From Saccharopolyspora endophytica (lineage in GTDB: Bacteria; Actinomycetota; Actinomycetes; Mycobacteriales; Pseudonocardiaceae), in NCBI RefSeq assembly GCF_018070075.1, contig NZ_JAGPXE010000009.1:1-64000 (forward strand): a DNA stretch of 64,000 nucleotides. Reading direction: 5' to 3'. Shown piece after piece: positions 17,296 through 25,417 of this stretch; position 1 is the first letter of the stretch; each line of letters begins with the position of its first letter. A program made the position numbers and the translations under genes. A model generated the notes under the pieces. It made no database searches. It was not told where the DNA came from and worked only from the letters and a program-made list of their open reading frames with translations.

Positions 17296-18786
17296 GTGCG
17301 TGATGACCTGGACGTGCTGATCGTGGGAGCCGGGCTGGCCGGGATCGGCGCCGCTCACCAGCTCCAGTCCGCCTTCCCCGGCCTGGACTACGCGATCCTC
17401 GAATCCCGCGATGCGCTCGGCGGGACCTGGGACCTGTTCCGCTACCCCGGCGTTCGCTCCGACTCGGACATGTTCACCATGGCCTACCGGTTCCGGCCGT
17501 GGCCCGGTGCGCAGTCCTTCGCGAGTGGTCCGGCGATCCGCGACTACGTCCGCGCGACCGCCGAGGACGGCGGCATCGACCGGCGGATCCGCTACCGGCA
17601 CCGGGTGCTCAGCGCCTCCTGGTCCAGCGACGAGGCGCGCTGGACGGTGCTGGCCGAGCACGACGGCGACCAGGTGCGGCTGACCGCGAAGTTCCTGCAC
17701 CTCTGCGCCGGTTACTACCACTACGAGCAGCCGCACGCGCCGGAGTTCCCCGGCGTCGAGCGCTTCACCGGAACCGTGGTGCACCCGCAGCACCGGCCGG
17801 AGGACCTCGACCACGCGGGCAAGCAGGTCGTGGTGATCGGCAGCGGTGCCACGGCGATCACCCTGGTCCCGGCGATGGCCGACGACGCGGCGCACGTGAC
17901 GATGCTGCAGCGCTCACCCAGCTACGTGGTGTCGGTGCCCGGACGGGACCCGCTGCTCGCGCGCCTGCGCGGCAAGCTCGGCGACCGCGCGACCTACGCG
18001 CTCGTGCGCTGGAAGAACATCCTCTACAGCTCGGGCTCGTACCGGCTCAGCAGGGCGTTCCCGACGTGGATGAGCAAGGCGATCCGCAAGGCCGCGGCCG
18101 AGCGGCTCCCGGCCGGCTACGACGTCGACACGCACTTCAACCCCAGCTACGACCCGTGGGACCAGCGGATGTGCCTGGCCCCCGACGGCGACCTCTTCGA
18201 CGCGCTGAGCAGCGGGCGGGCCTCGGTGGTGACCGACCACGTCGAGGAGTTCACCGAGACCGGGATCCGCCTGCGCTCCGGTGCCGAGCTGGACGCGGAC
18301 ATCGTCATCACGGCCACCGGGCTGCGGCTGCGCGCGTTCGGCGGCATCACCTTCACCGTCGACGCCCGCGAGGTCGCCCCGAGCGAGACGACCGTCTACA
18401 AGGGATCGATGCTGTCCGGGATCCCCAACCTGGCCTTCACCTTCGGCTACACCAACCACAGCTGGACGCTCAAGGCCGACCTGGTGGGCGAGTTCGTCGT
18501 CCGGCTGCTGCGCGAGATGTGCCGCAACGGCCACGACCGGTGCGTTCCGGTGAAGGCGAACCGGGGTGCGCGGCCGATGATCGAGAACTTCACCTCCCAC
18601 TACGTCCAGCGCGGCATCGACGCCTTCCCGCGCTCGGACGTCAAGGCACCGTGGCGGGTGAAGATGGACTACTTCCACGACCTGCTGGTGCTGCGGCACC
18701 TGCCGATCGGCGACCGCGACCTCCGGTTCAGCCGGAGTCAGTCGCACGCGATGCCGTCACCGTCGCTGTCCAACGTGGACGAGTAG
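17296..18786 (+). CDS. Flavin-containing monooxygenase, Baeyer-Villiger type
   Basis: A 496-residue class B flavoprotein monooxygenase. An FAD-binding GxGxxG (IVGAGLAGIGAAHQL) is followed by GGTWDLFRYPGVRSDSDM, a BVMO fingerprint FTGTVVHPQHRP (FxGxxxHxxxWP with Arg in place of Trp) and an NADPH Rossmann motif VVIGSGATAITLVP. The GTG at 17296 follows GGAAGGAG with 5-nt spacing. Members oxidise ketones or cyclic compounds to esters or lactones. Its 3' end overlaps the convergent membrane-protein gene by 49 nt, which is unusual but supported by good coding signals on both strands. Confidence 0.87.
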   Translation: MRDDLDVLIVGAGLAGIGAAHQLQSAFPGLDYAILESRDALGGTWDLFRYPGVRSDSDMFTMAYRFRPWPGAQSFASGPAIRDYVRATAEDGGIDRRIRYRHRVLSASWSSDEARWTVLAEHDGDQVRLTAKFLHLCAGYYHYEQPHAPEFPGVERFTGTVVHPQHRPEDLDHAGKQVVVIGSGATAITLVPAMADDAAHVTMLQRSPSYVVSVPGRDPLLARLRGKLGDRATYALVRWKNILYSSGSYRLSRAFPTWMSKAIRKAAAERLPAGYDVDTHFNPSYDPWDQRMCLAPDGDLFDALSSGRASVVTDHVEEFTETGIRLRSGAELDADIVITATGLRLRAFGGITFTVDAREVAPSETTVYKGSMLSGIPNLAFTFGYTNHSWTLKADLVGEFVVRLLREMCRNGHDRCVPVKANRGARPMIENFTSHYVQRGIDAFPRSDVKAPWRVKMDYFHDLLVLRHLPIGDRDLRFSRSQSHAMPSPSLSNVDE

Positions 18787-19670
18787 CCGGTGTCGCCGCG
18801 CCGCAGCGGCGCCGCTCCGGCGGCCCTGGCCTGCTCGCAGGTGGCGTAGTAGGCGGGCAGGACCTCCTCGGCCTGGGGCGGCACGGGCGCGGCTCGGGCC
18901 GCGCTGCACTGCTGACCCCACAGCCCGCGGCCCGCGGTCTTGGCCGTGGCCTCGGCCTGGGTGAGCTCCGAGGTGAGCCCCTCCGCCAGGAACGCCTGCG
19001 GGTAGAGCCGAGCCGCGCCCTGCTGCAGGGCCAGCGACGAGTACTCGGCGCCGTCGGCGAGGATCAGCGAGACCTCGGGTTCGGGACTGCGACCGCTGCT
19101 CCAGCCGACGCCGAAGGTGACCTGCACCGTCGCGTCGCGCAGCGCGCCCTCGGCGAACGCGCGGGCCTCGGAGCTCCAGCACTCCCCCTCCGCCGGGGCC
19201 TGCACTCCCGCGATGCGCACCACCTGCAGTTCCCGGCCGGGCACCTGGATCAGCACCCGGTCGTCGTCGAGGACGTCGCGCACCTGCGCCCGGTCCTGCT
19301 GCGGCGGGGGCGCGAGGACCGGCTCGGGAGTGATCACCGACGGCGGCGGCGAGCTCGGCTCCCGCAGCACCTGCGGCCCCGCGGGCTGGGCCCGCTGGTC
19401 CGTCCCGGACAGCCCGCCGACCACCAGCAGCATGATCACCGCGCCGAGCGCGCACGCCCCGGCGATCAGCGGGGCCTTCGCCGACTCGCCCTTGCGGTGC
19501 CAGTAGGCCGCGACCGCGGGCCAGAGCGTCACCGGCCAGAGCACTCCCGCGACCAGCCCGGCCATCAGCCACGGCCACGCGCGCCCCTGCCTGGCCCGTT
19601 GCCGCCAGAGCAACGCGCTCATGACCACCGTCGCCACCATGCCGACCAGGTGGACGATCCCGAAGAACAT
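18738..19670 (-). CDS. Membrane-anchored SNase-like nuclease with C-terminal Excalibur domain
   Basis: A 310-residue protein with two or three N-terminal membrane helices (FFGIVHLVGMVATVVMSALL; AGLVAGVLWPVTLWPAVAAY; LIAGACALGAVIMLLVVGGL), a proline-rich linker, a thermonuclease-like region (VLIQVPGRELQVVRIAGVQA to AKTAGRGLWGQQC) and a terminal Excalibur calcium motif DSDGDGIACD. The canonical SNase catalytic Arg/Glu set is not obvious, so activity is uncertain. The ATG at 19670 with GAGGGG 4 nt upstream is chosen over a GTG four codons earlier. It is probably an extracellular-facing protein of nucleic-acid or cell-wall metabolism. Confidence 0.75.
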   Translation of the reverse strand: MFFGIVHLVGMVATVVMSALLWRQRARQGRAWPWLMAGLVAGVLWPVTLWPAVAAYWHRKGESAKAPLIAGACALGAVIMLLVVGGLSGTDQRAQPAGPQVLREPSSPPPSVITPEPVLAPPPQQDRAQVRDVLDDDRVLIQVPGRELQVVRIAGVQAPAEGECWSSEARAFAEGALRDATVQVTFGVGWSSGRSPEPEVSLILADGAEYSSLALQQGAARLYPQAFLAEGLTSELTQAEATAKTAGRGLWGQQCSAARAAPVPPQAEEVLPAYYATCEQARAAGAAPLRRGDTGYSSTLDSDGDGIACD

Positions 19671-19853
19671 CGGACCCCTCACTGCGCTCGCGTTCGCAAC
19701 GATGATCCCTCACTCGATCAGGTGGTCGCGGCCAGATCCCCAGGAACTCCACCCCACCGGAGCAACACCGTTCACACCTTCACCAGTGCGGACCCGGAGG
19801 ACGGGTGCGCGATGCGACCCGAGCAGAAGCGGAGGGAATGATTCCGTTCCGAT

Positions 19854-19928
19854 ATACGTATTCAGCTCGCGTTCCGGGCTCTTCGGCGGCTGAACAGGGC
19901 GTGCATCGCGCAGGAGTAGTATTCGTAT
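19854..19928. promoter_or_regulatory. Operator candidates ATACGTAT / ATTCGTAT upstream of the second lacI
   Basis: A palindromic ATACGTAT core (19854-19861) and an imperfect copy ATTCGTAT (19921-19928) lie in front of the LacI-family gene at 19956. The same ATACGTAT core recurs at 24312-24319 before the cupin operon. The rest of the 285-bp gap 19671-19955 shows no gene. Confidence 0.55.
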
Positions 19929-19955
19929 GCAGCTACTCCGAGGGGAGCCAAGTCC

Positions 19956-20948
19956 TTGATCACCAGTCGCGATGTGGCCCGCCTGGCGGGTGTTTCGCAG
20001 CCGACGGTGTCCCGGGCCCTTCGCGGCGATCAGCGCGTGTCGGAGGCTACCCGGGAACGGGTCCAGCGCGCGGCCGATGCGCTCAACTACGTGCCGAGCG
20101 AGACCGGCCGCAGCCTGTCGACGCGGGTGACCAAGCGCATCGGCGTCGTGGTCACCGACCTCACCAACCCGTTCTACCCGCACCTGATCGGCCCGCTGCA
20201 CGACGAGCTGGAGCAGCACGGCTACCGGATGATGCTGTTCACCGAGCGGTCCGAGACCGCCGTGGCCAGCCAGCGCCTGCTGGACCGCTCCATCGACGGC
20301 GTCGTGCTGGCGACCGCGACCATCGGATCCCGTCTGCCCGACGACCTGCAGCGGCGCGAGCTTCCGTTCGTCTTCCTCAACCGCGAGGCCGGAGGCCGCC
20401 CGGCTGACGCGGCCGTCGTGGACAACGAGCTCGGCGGCCGGCTGGTCGCCCGCGAGCTCGCCCGGCTCGGCCACCGCGACATCGCCCACATCGGCGGTCC
20501 GGCGGAGACCACCACCGGCCGCGAACGCGAAATGGGTTTCCGCCTGGGGCTTTCCGAGGCGGGCATCGGCCTGCCCGAGGAGACCGTGCGGCGCGGTCCC
20601 TTCGACTTCGACACCGGATACCGGGGACTCACCGAGATCCTGGCCGGACCGACCCGCCCCACCGCCGTGTTCTGCGGAAACGACGTGATCGCGATCGGCG
20701 CGCTCAACGCCGCCCGAGCCCGCGGCGTGCGCATCCCCGAAGACCTCACGCTCTTCGGCTTCGACGACCTCCCGATGGCGGCGTGGGAGGCGTTCGGACT
20801 CAGCACCGTGCACTACGACCTGGGCGAACTCGCCCAGGAAGCCGCCCGCCTGCTGGTCCGGCGCATCGAGTCCGACGACGACCCCGAGCCCCGGCGCACG
20901 CTGTTCACCCCGGAGCTCGTCCTGCGCTCCACCCACGCCTCCCGCTGA
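19956..20948 (+). CDS. LacI-family transcriptional regulator
   Basis: A 330-residue LacI/GalR protein: ITSRDVARLAGVSQPTVSRA is the N-terminal helix-turn-helix, LNYVPSETGRSLSTR the hinge, and the remainder the sugar-binding core (IGVVVTDLTNPFYPHLIGPL; GHRDIAHIGGP; AVFCGNDVIAIGALNAARARG; GFDDLPMA). The TTG start at 19956 follows GAGGGGAG at 9-nt spacing. ATACGTAT cores before this gene and before the cupin operon (24312) suggest it represses that convergent operon and itself. A strong terminator follows it. Confidence 0.9.
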   Translation: MITSRDVARLAGVSQPTVSRALRGDQRVSEATRERVQRAADALNYVPSETGRSLSTRVTKRIGVVVTDLTNPFYPHLIGPLHDELEQHGYRMMLFTERSETAVASQRLLDRSIDGVVLATATIGSRLPDDLQRRELPFVFLNREAGGRPADAAVVDNELGGRLVARELARLGHRDIAHIGGPAETTTGREREMGFRLGLSEAGIGLPEETVRRGPFDFDTGYRGLTEILAGPTRPTAVFCGNDVIAIGALNAARARGVRIPEDLTLFGFDDLPMAAWEAFGLSTVHYDLGELAQEAARLLVRRIESDDDPEPRRTLFTPELVLRSTHASR

Positions 20949-20958
20949 TCAGCGCAGC

Positions 20959-21003
20959 CTTCCCCCGGCTTCATCCGCTTCATGTGGATGAAGCCGGGGG
21001 AAG
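20959..21003. terminator. Bidirectional terminator hairpin
   Basis: A perfect 18-bp stem (20959-20976 paired with 20986-21003, CTTCCCCCGGCTTCATCC on the left arm) with a 9-nt loop sits between the convergent lacI and aldolase genes. It lacks a T-run, as usual in high-GC actinobacteria, but length, perfection and position strongly indicate termination for both strands. Confidence 0.88.
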
Positions 21004-21016
21004 GACCGGCGGATCC

Positions 21017-21742
21017 TCAGCTCTTCAGGCTCCGCAGCAGGTGCATGAGGATGTGGGTGAGGTTGAAGAGCACCATCCCCGGCGGGGCCTGGGCGCCCTG
21101 CTCGGTGGAGCCGACGATGGTCATCAGCGGCGCGCCGCCCGCGGCCTCGACGACCTGGGCGAGGCGAGCGGCCACGTCCGGTTCCGACGGCCCGCTGCGG
21201 CCCATGGCCACCGAGAGGTCGGCCGGCCCCACCAGGACGGTGTCGACGCCCTCGACGGCGAGGATCTCGCTCGCGTTGTCGCACGCCTGCGGCGTTTCCA
21301 GCATCGGGACGACCATCGTGGTGCGCTCGGCCTGCGCTAGGTGTTCGGCGATGCTGTTGGTGCCGAAGCGGCCGGCGCGGCTGTAGGTGGCGAAACCGCG
21401 CTCGCCCAGCGGCGGGTAGTGCGCCGCCGCCACCACCTCCCTCGCCTGCTCGGGCGTGTCGACGTGCGGCACGATCACCCCCTGCGCGCCGAGGTCGAGC
21501 ACGCGCAGCACCAGCGCCGGTTCGCGCTCCCCCACCCTGACCAGCACCGGAAGCCCGTGGGCGTCGGCGATCTGCAGGTGCTGCTGCAGGCTCAGCAGGT
21601 CGGCGGGACCGTGCTCGCAGTCGATGACCGCGTAGTCGAGCCCGGCCACGGCCGCCATCTCCAGCAGGTTCTCCGAAGGCAGCCGGAGCAGGCCGCCGTG
21701 CAGCCTCTCGCCCGCCAGCACTCGTTGCTTCAGGGTCGTCAT
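21017..21742 (-). CDS. HpcH/HpaI-type aldolase
   Basis: A 241-residue class II pyruvate aldolase. Motifs are AGLDYAVIDCEHGPADL (metal and pyruvate pocket), LGAQGVIVPHVDTPEQAREV, PPLGERGFATYSRAGRFG (the R-G-x-x-x-x-R/A loop) and VVPMLETPQACDNASEILAV (catalytic Glu), ending with GVDTVLVGPADLSVAMG. Family members cleave 4-hydroxy-2-oxo acids to pyruvate plus an aldehyde. ATG at 21742 overlaps the upstream SDR stop by 4 nt. It is the last gene of the cupin-hydrolase-SDR-aldolase operon and would release central metabolites. Confidence 0.88.
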   Translation of the reverse strand: MTTLKQRVLAGERLHGGLLRLPSENLLEMAAVAGLDYAVIDCEHGPADLLSLQQHLQIADAHGLPVLVRVGEREPALVLRVLDLGAQGVIVPHVDTPEQAREVVAAAHYPPLGERGFATYSRAGRFGTNSIAEHLAQAERTTMVVPMLETPQACDNASEILAVEGVDTVLVGPADLSVAMGRSGPSEPDVAARLAQVVEAAGGAPLMTIVGSTEQGAQAPPGMVLFNLTHILMHLLRSLKS

Positions 21743-22497
21743 CGCGCCACCATCCCCGCCGACAGGTCGATGTCGGCTCCGCACATCCCGCGCATCTGCA
21801 GCATCGCCACCAGCGCCTGGCCCACTTCCTCCTCGGTCACCATGCGCCGCAGCAGCGCGCGGGAGACGAACTCCTGCTCGGCGGCGGCCTCGGTGATCCC
21901 GCTGCGCTCGGCCTCGAGCCGGAAGTTGCGCGTCATGCGCGGCCCTTCGACCGGCCCCGGCGACAGCGAGTTCACCGTCACCCCGTTCGGCCCGACCTCT
22001 CCCGCCAGCGTCGTGGTCAGCCCGATCACGGCGGTCTTCGAGGCGCAGTACGGGGTTCGGCGCAGCAGCGGCCGCTTTCCGGACACCGAGGCGACGTTGA
22101 CGACGTCACCGGCGCCCCGGTCGACCATCTGCGGCAGGAACGCCCGGCACATCAGGTAGACGCCGCGCACGTTGATGTCGAAGACCTCGTCCCACTCGGC
22201 GGGTTCGATCTCCAGCAGCGGTTTGACGGGTCCGGCGATCCCGGCGTTGTTGACCAGGATCGAGATCTCCTCGCCCGCCAGTTCCCCGGCGAGCGCCGCC
22301 ACCGACTCGGGGTCGGAGACGTCGCAGGTCGCGGCACGTCCGTCGAGACCGTCGAGGGTCTCCTCCAGGGTGTCGCGCTTGCGGCCCACGGCGACGACCC
22401 GGGCTCCGGCGGCCGACAGGGCTCGGGACATCGCACGCCCCAGCCCGTTGCCGCCGCCGGTGACCAGGGCCGTTCGCCCGGTGAGCGGTGTGGTCAT
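21739..22497 (-). CDS. Short-chain dehydrogenase/reductase
   Basis: A 252-residue classical SDR with ALVTGGGNGLGRAMSRALSA, ISILVNNAGIAGPV, VVNVASVSGKRP, and YCASKTAVIGL (Tyr and Lys of the active site), then SPGPVEGPRM. The ATG at 22497 overlaps the hydrolase stop by 4 nt. Position between a hydrolase and an aldolase suggests it oxidises a hydroxy-acid intermediate before aldol cleavage. Confidence 0.88.
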   Translation of the reverse strand: MTTPLTGRTALVTGGGNGLGRAMSRALSAAGARVVAVGRKRDTLEETLDGLDGRAATCDVSDPESVAALAGELAGEEISILVNNAGIAGPVKPLLEIEPAEWDEVFDINVRGVYLMCRAFLPQMVDRGAGDVVNVASVSGKRPLLRRTPYCASKTAVIGLTTTLAGEVGPNGVTVNSLSPGPVEGPRMTRNFRLEAERSGITEAAAEQEFVSRALLRRMVTEEEVGQALVAMLQMRGMCGADIDLSAGMVAR

Positions 22498-23162
22498 CGT
22501 TCTCCTCGTTCCAGTAGTTGCCCGATCAGCGCGCCCACGACTGCGGGTCGTTCCAGCGGGAGCAGGTGGCCTGCTCCGGAGAGCACGTGCAGCCGTCCCC
22601 GTGGTGCGTGCTTGACGATCTCCTCGTGAAAGCCGGTCGGGCACAGGCCGTCCCGGTCGCCGCACAGCACCCGCACCGGTCCGCCGTAACCGGCGATGGC
22701 GTCGAACGCCTCGGTCCGGGTGGCCTGGGCGGCGAGCTGGGCGTGGAAGGTCTCGGGCCCGATCCGCCCCGCCATGCCCAGGAACCGCTCCCGCAGGGGG
22801 CTTCGCGGTTCGGCGAACATCGCGGGCAGGATCTCCTCGACGACCTCGTCGAAGTCGGCCGCGGCCTGCCGCTCCCACGCTTGGCGCTGGTCCGGCCGAG
22901 GCGCTCCGGCGTTGGTCGACAGGGCGCCGAACGCGCTCACCCGCTCCGGCGCCCGCCGCAGCACCTCGAAGCCGACGATCGCGCCGAGGCTCAGCCCCAC
23001 CAACGCGAACTCACCGTCCACTGCGGACAGCACCTGCTCGGCCATGCCGCCGATGGTCGGTTCGGTGATCTCCGCGTGCACCACCTCGCCCGGCAGCTCC
23101 GGAAGGTCCGACCACAGGTCGGCGTCGCAGAGCATGCCGGGCACCAGGACGATCGGGCTCAC
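22494..23162 (-). CDS. Alpha/beta-fold hydrolase
   Basis: A 222-residue hydrolase: VLVPGMLCDADLW near the oxyanion hole, the nucleophile elbow LVGLSLGAIVGFEVL (GLSLG, Ser about residue 78), the acid region VLCGDRDGLCP and the catalytic His in LSGAGHLLPLERP. GTG start at 23162 overlaps the cupin stop by 4 nt. Slightly short for the family but with a complete Ser-Asp-His set. It may hydrolyse an ester, lactone or ring-cleavage product in the operon's pathway. Confidence 0.86.
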   Translation of the reverse strand: MSPIVLVPGMLCDADLWSDLPELPGEVVHAEITEPTIGGMAEQVLSAVDGEFALVGLSLGAIVGFEVLRRAPERVSAFGALSTNAGAPRPDQRQAWERQAAADFDEVVEEILPAMFAEPRSPLRERFLGMAGRIGPETFHAQLAAQATRTEAFDAIAGYGGPVRVLCGDRDGLCPTGFHEEIVKHAPRGRLHVLSGAGHLLPLERPAVVGALIGQLLERGER

Positions 23163-24295
23163 TTGCCCACCGGTCGCGGGATGAGGTGGAACGGGGCCAG
23201 GTAGCCGTTGTGGTCGACGCCGACACCGGCGTCCGCGGCGGCCTTGACGACCTCGTCGTCCCAGTCGAGGCGGACCCGCCCGTCACCGCTGTTGATGATC
23301 AGCATGCTCGCGGTCTCGTCGGAGGCGTTGCGGACCTTGCGCCACGCATGGGCCGGCACCGAGAGCATGTCCCACGGACCGAGCCGCACCGAGACCTCCT
23401 CCTCGCGGTTGAGGGTCACCTCCCACTCGCCGTCCTTCACCATCAGGACCTGCGTGCCCGCGTGCCGGTGGGTGAGCATGCCCTCGCCCGGGGCCGCGCG
23501 CAGCCAGGAGATGTTGTGGCCGTGCGGGTTGTAGATGCGCGGTTCCTGCAGCCGGTCCTCGGTCATGCCGAAGCCGATGACCTGCGCCAGCTCGGCCGCC
23601 CCGCCAGGCAGCGCCGAACCGAGCAGCGCCCGGGCCGACCACTCCAGGTCCTCGGCGGTGGCGACGCGCTTGCGCATCTTCTCGACCGGGAAGGAGCTCA
23701 GACCGGCGATGTCCTCCGGGCTCATCGGCCGCTTGAGCTCGACGTCCTCGGGCTTCTCATCACCGGCGACGGTGTCGACGAGCCGGTTGTCCTCGGTCAG
23801 GAACAGACCGTGCCCCTCGGCCTCGCGCAGCACGCTCGGACCCCAGATGATGCCGCCGGTGTCGTCGTGGCCGAGTGCGGTGAACAGCCAGCCGTCGTCG
23901 GGCCCGATGTTGGTGAAGCCCCGGAAGATCCAGGTCGGGATGGAGGCGATGTCGCCCTCCCGCAGCACCAGCTCGCCCTCCTGCCCGTCGGCGCCCCAGC
24001 GCAGCAGGAACTCGCCCCGGAAGCAGATGAACACCTCGGCGGTGAAGTGCAGGTGCAGGTTGTTGACGATGCCGTGGGGCATCGCGGCCGCGCCGATGTT
24101 GTAGCCGTGCGCCTCGCGCAGGTTGACCACCTGGTTCGGGCTCTGGGTCACCCCCGGCCCGATCATCGAGTAGTTCTCCTTGCGGTCGGAGCCCGGTGTG
24201 CGGCAGTCGATGAACGCCTGGTTGCACGAGACGAAGTCCGATCGCCGGATCGTCCGCCGCTCCAGTTCCTGCCGGGTCACCTCGACCTGAGACAT
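23159..24295 (-). CDS. Bicupin protein, gentisate/homogentisate dioxygenase-like
   Basis: A 378-residue protein with two cupin halves: NNLHLHFTAEVFICFRGEFL (HxH...E...G metal motif 1) with a following PTWIFRGFTNIG, and GMLTHRHAGTQVLMVKDGEW with VPAHAWRKVRN in the second half. This matches bicupins of the gentisate or homogentisate dioxygenase and related isomerase groups. ATG at 24295 is preceded by GGAGGTGCTG. It leads a four-gene coupled operon and is divergent from a LysR regulator. Enzyme type (dioxygenase or isomerase) is inference. Confidence 0.75.
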   Translation of the reverse strand: MSQVEVTRQELERRTIRRSDFVSCNQAFIDCRTPGSDRKENYSMIGPGVTQSPNQVVNLREAHGYNIGAAAMPHGIVNNLHLHFTAEVFICFRGEFLLRWGADGQEGELVLREGDIASIPTWIFRGFTNIGPDDGWLFTALGHDDTGGIIWGPSVLREAEGHGLFLTEDNRLVDTVAGDEKPEDVELKRPMSPEDIAGLSSFPVEKMRKRVATAEDLEWSARALLGSALPGGAAELAQVIGFGMTEDRLQEPRIYNPHGHNISWLRAAPGEGMLTHRHAGTQVLMVKDGEWEVTLNREEEVSVRLGPWDMLSVPAHAWRKVRNASDETASMLIINSGDGRVRLDWDDEVVKAAADAGVGVDHNGYLAPFHLIPRPVGK

Positions 24296-24311
24296 CAGCA
24301 CCTCCGTGTGA

Positions 24312-24319
24312 ATACGTAT
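24312..24319. promoter_or_regulatory. ATACGTAT operator core between cupin operon and lysR
   Basis: GAATACGTATG surrounds this 8-bp palindrome 17 bp upstream of the cupin start. The same core occurs before the LacI-family gene at 19956, so the likely binder is that LacI protein rather than the adjacent LysR. Confidence 0.5.
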
Positions 24320-24396
24320 GTATGGATGGAAGCCGTTGTGAAGAGCCATGTCAAGAGGACTCCGGAAACCGTCTACGCATGCCGTAGGGTTCGGCC

Positions 24397-25311
24397 GTGA
24401 CCCTCAACCAGCTGCGCGCGTTCCTGCTGGCCCACCGACTCGGCACGTTCACGGCGGTGGCGGGCGAGCTCGACATGGCCCAGCCGTCGGTGTCCGAACT
24501 CGTCCGGAGGCTCGAAGAGGAGCTGGGGACCGCGCTGTTCGTCCGCGGCAGCCGCAAGCTGACGCTCTCCGAAGCCGGGCGCGAGCTGCTGCCCCACGCC
24601 GAGCAGGCCCTGGCCGCGGTGGACCACGGCAGCGCGGCCGTGCGCGCGCTGAACACGCTCAGCGGCGGCACGGCCACGTTCGGACTGCTGCGCAACGCCG
24701 ACTACTACCTGCTGTCGGACCTGGTCCGGCAGTTCCTCGACCGCTACCCCGACGTCAAGGTCCGCTTGGTGGGGCAGAACTCGGCCGAGACCGCGGCGGC
24801 GGTCCGCGACGGCGACCTGGAAGCGGGCCTGGTCGTGCTGCCCATCGACGACGAGGCCCTGTCGGTCACCCCGCTGGCGCGCGACGAGGTCCTCTACGTC
24901 AGCCCCGATCCCGAGCGCACCCGGCGGCCGGTCGCGGTGGAGGACCTCACGACCGCACCGCTGATCCTCTACGACGCCCGCTACGGCTGGGCCGACCCGA
25001 CCCGCCGCCAGCTGGCCGAACGCGCCCAGCTGGCCGGGGTGGCGCTGGACGCCGGGATCGAGGTCGAGCACGTGGAGTCCGCGTTGCGGCTGGCCGCCCA
25101 GGGCATCGGCGACACGATCGCCTCCCGCGCGGTGGTCAACAGCCGCCGCTTCCCGGCCGAGCTGCACACCGCGCCGTTCGCCGAACCGCTCTACGACACG
25201 ATCGCGCTGATCCACCGCCGCAACCGCACGCTCTCCCCGGCCACCGGCGAACTCGCCCGCCTCGCCCAGGAAGCCCTCCTCGAAGGAGGAGCCTCCTGGG
25301 CGGACGGCTGA
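24397..25311 (+). CDS. LysR-family transcriptional regulator
   Basis: A 304-residue LysR regulator. The N-terminal helix-turn-helix reads LNQLRAFLLAHRLGTFTAVA and MAQPSVSELVRRLEEELGTA; the effector domain begins FGLLRNADYYLLSDLVRQFL. GTG start at 24397. It is divergent from the cupin operon across 101 bp, the usual LysR arrangement, so it probably activates that operon in response to an aromatic or organic acid, in addition to LacI-type control suggested by the ATACGTAT core. Its 3' end contains CTCCTCGAAGGAG, a small internal hairpin. Confidence 0.9.
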   Translation: MTLNQLRAFLLAHRLGTFTAVAGELDMAQPSVSELVRRLEEELGTALFVRGSRKLTLSEAGRELLPHAEQALAAVDHGSAAVRALNTLSGGTATFGLLRNADYYLLSDLVRQFLDRYPDVKVRLVGQNSAETAAAVRDGDLEAGLVVLPIDDEALSVTPLARDEVLYVSPDPERTRRPVAVEDLTTAPLILYDARYGWADPTRRQLAERAQLAGVALDAGIEVEHVESALRLAAQGIGDTIASRAVVNSRRFPAELHTAPFAEPLYDTIALIHRRNRTLSPATGELARLAQEALLEGGASWADG

Positions 25312-25332
25312 ACCCCGCGTCAGGACCTGCGC

Positions 25333-25372
25333 GGCGCCAGCCGCGGGAGATGAAGACCCCGCGACTGGCGCC
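25333..25372. terminator. Terminator hairpin between lysR and MFS gene
   Basis: GGCGCCAGCCGCGGG (25333-25347) pairs with CCCGCGACTGGCGCC (25358-25372) as a 15-bp stem with one mismatch and a 10-nt loop, between two convergent genes. No T-run follows. Confidence 0.75.
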
Positions 25373-25417
25373 GCCGCCACCCGCACCGCTGAGCAGGCCA
25401 CCACCAGACGAGAAGGA

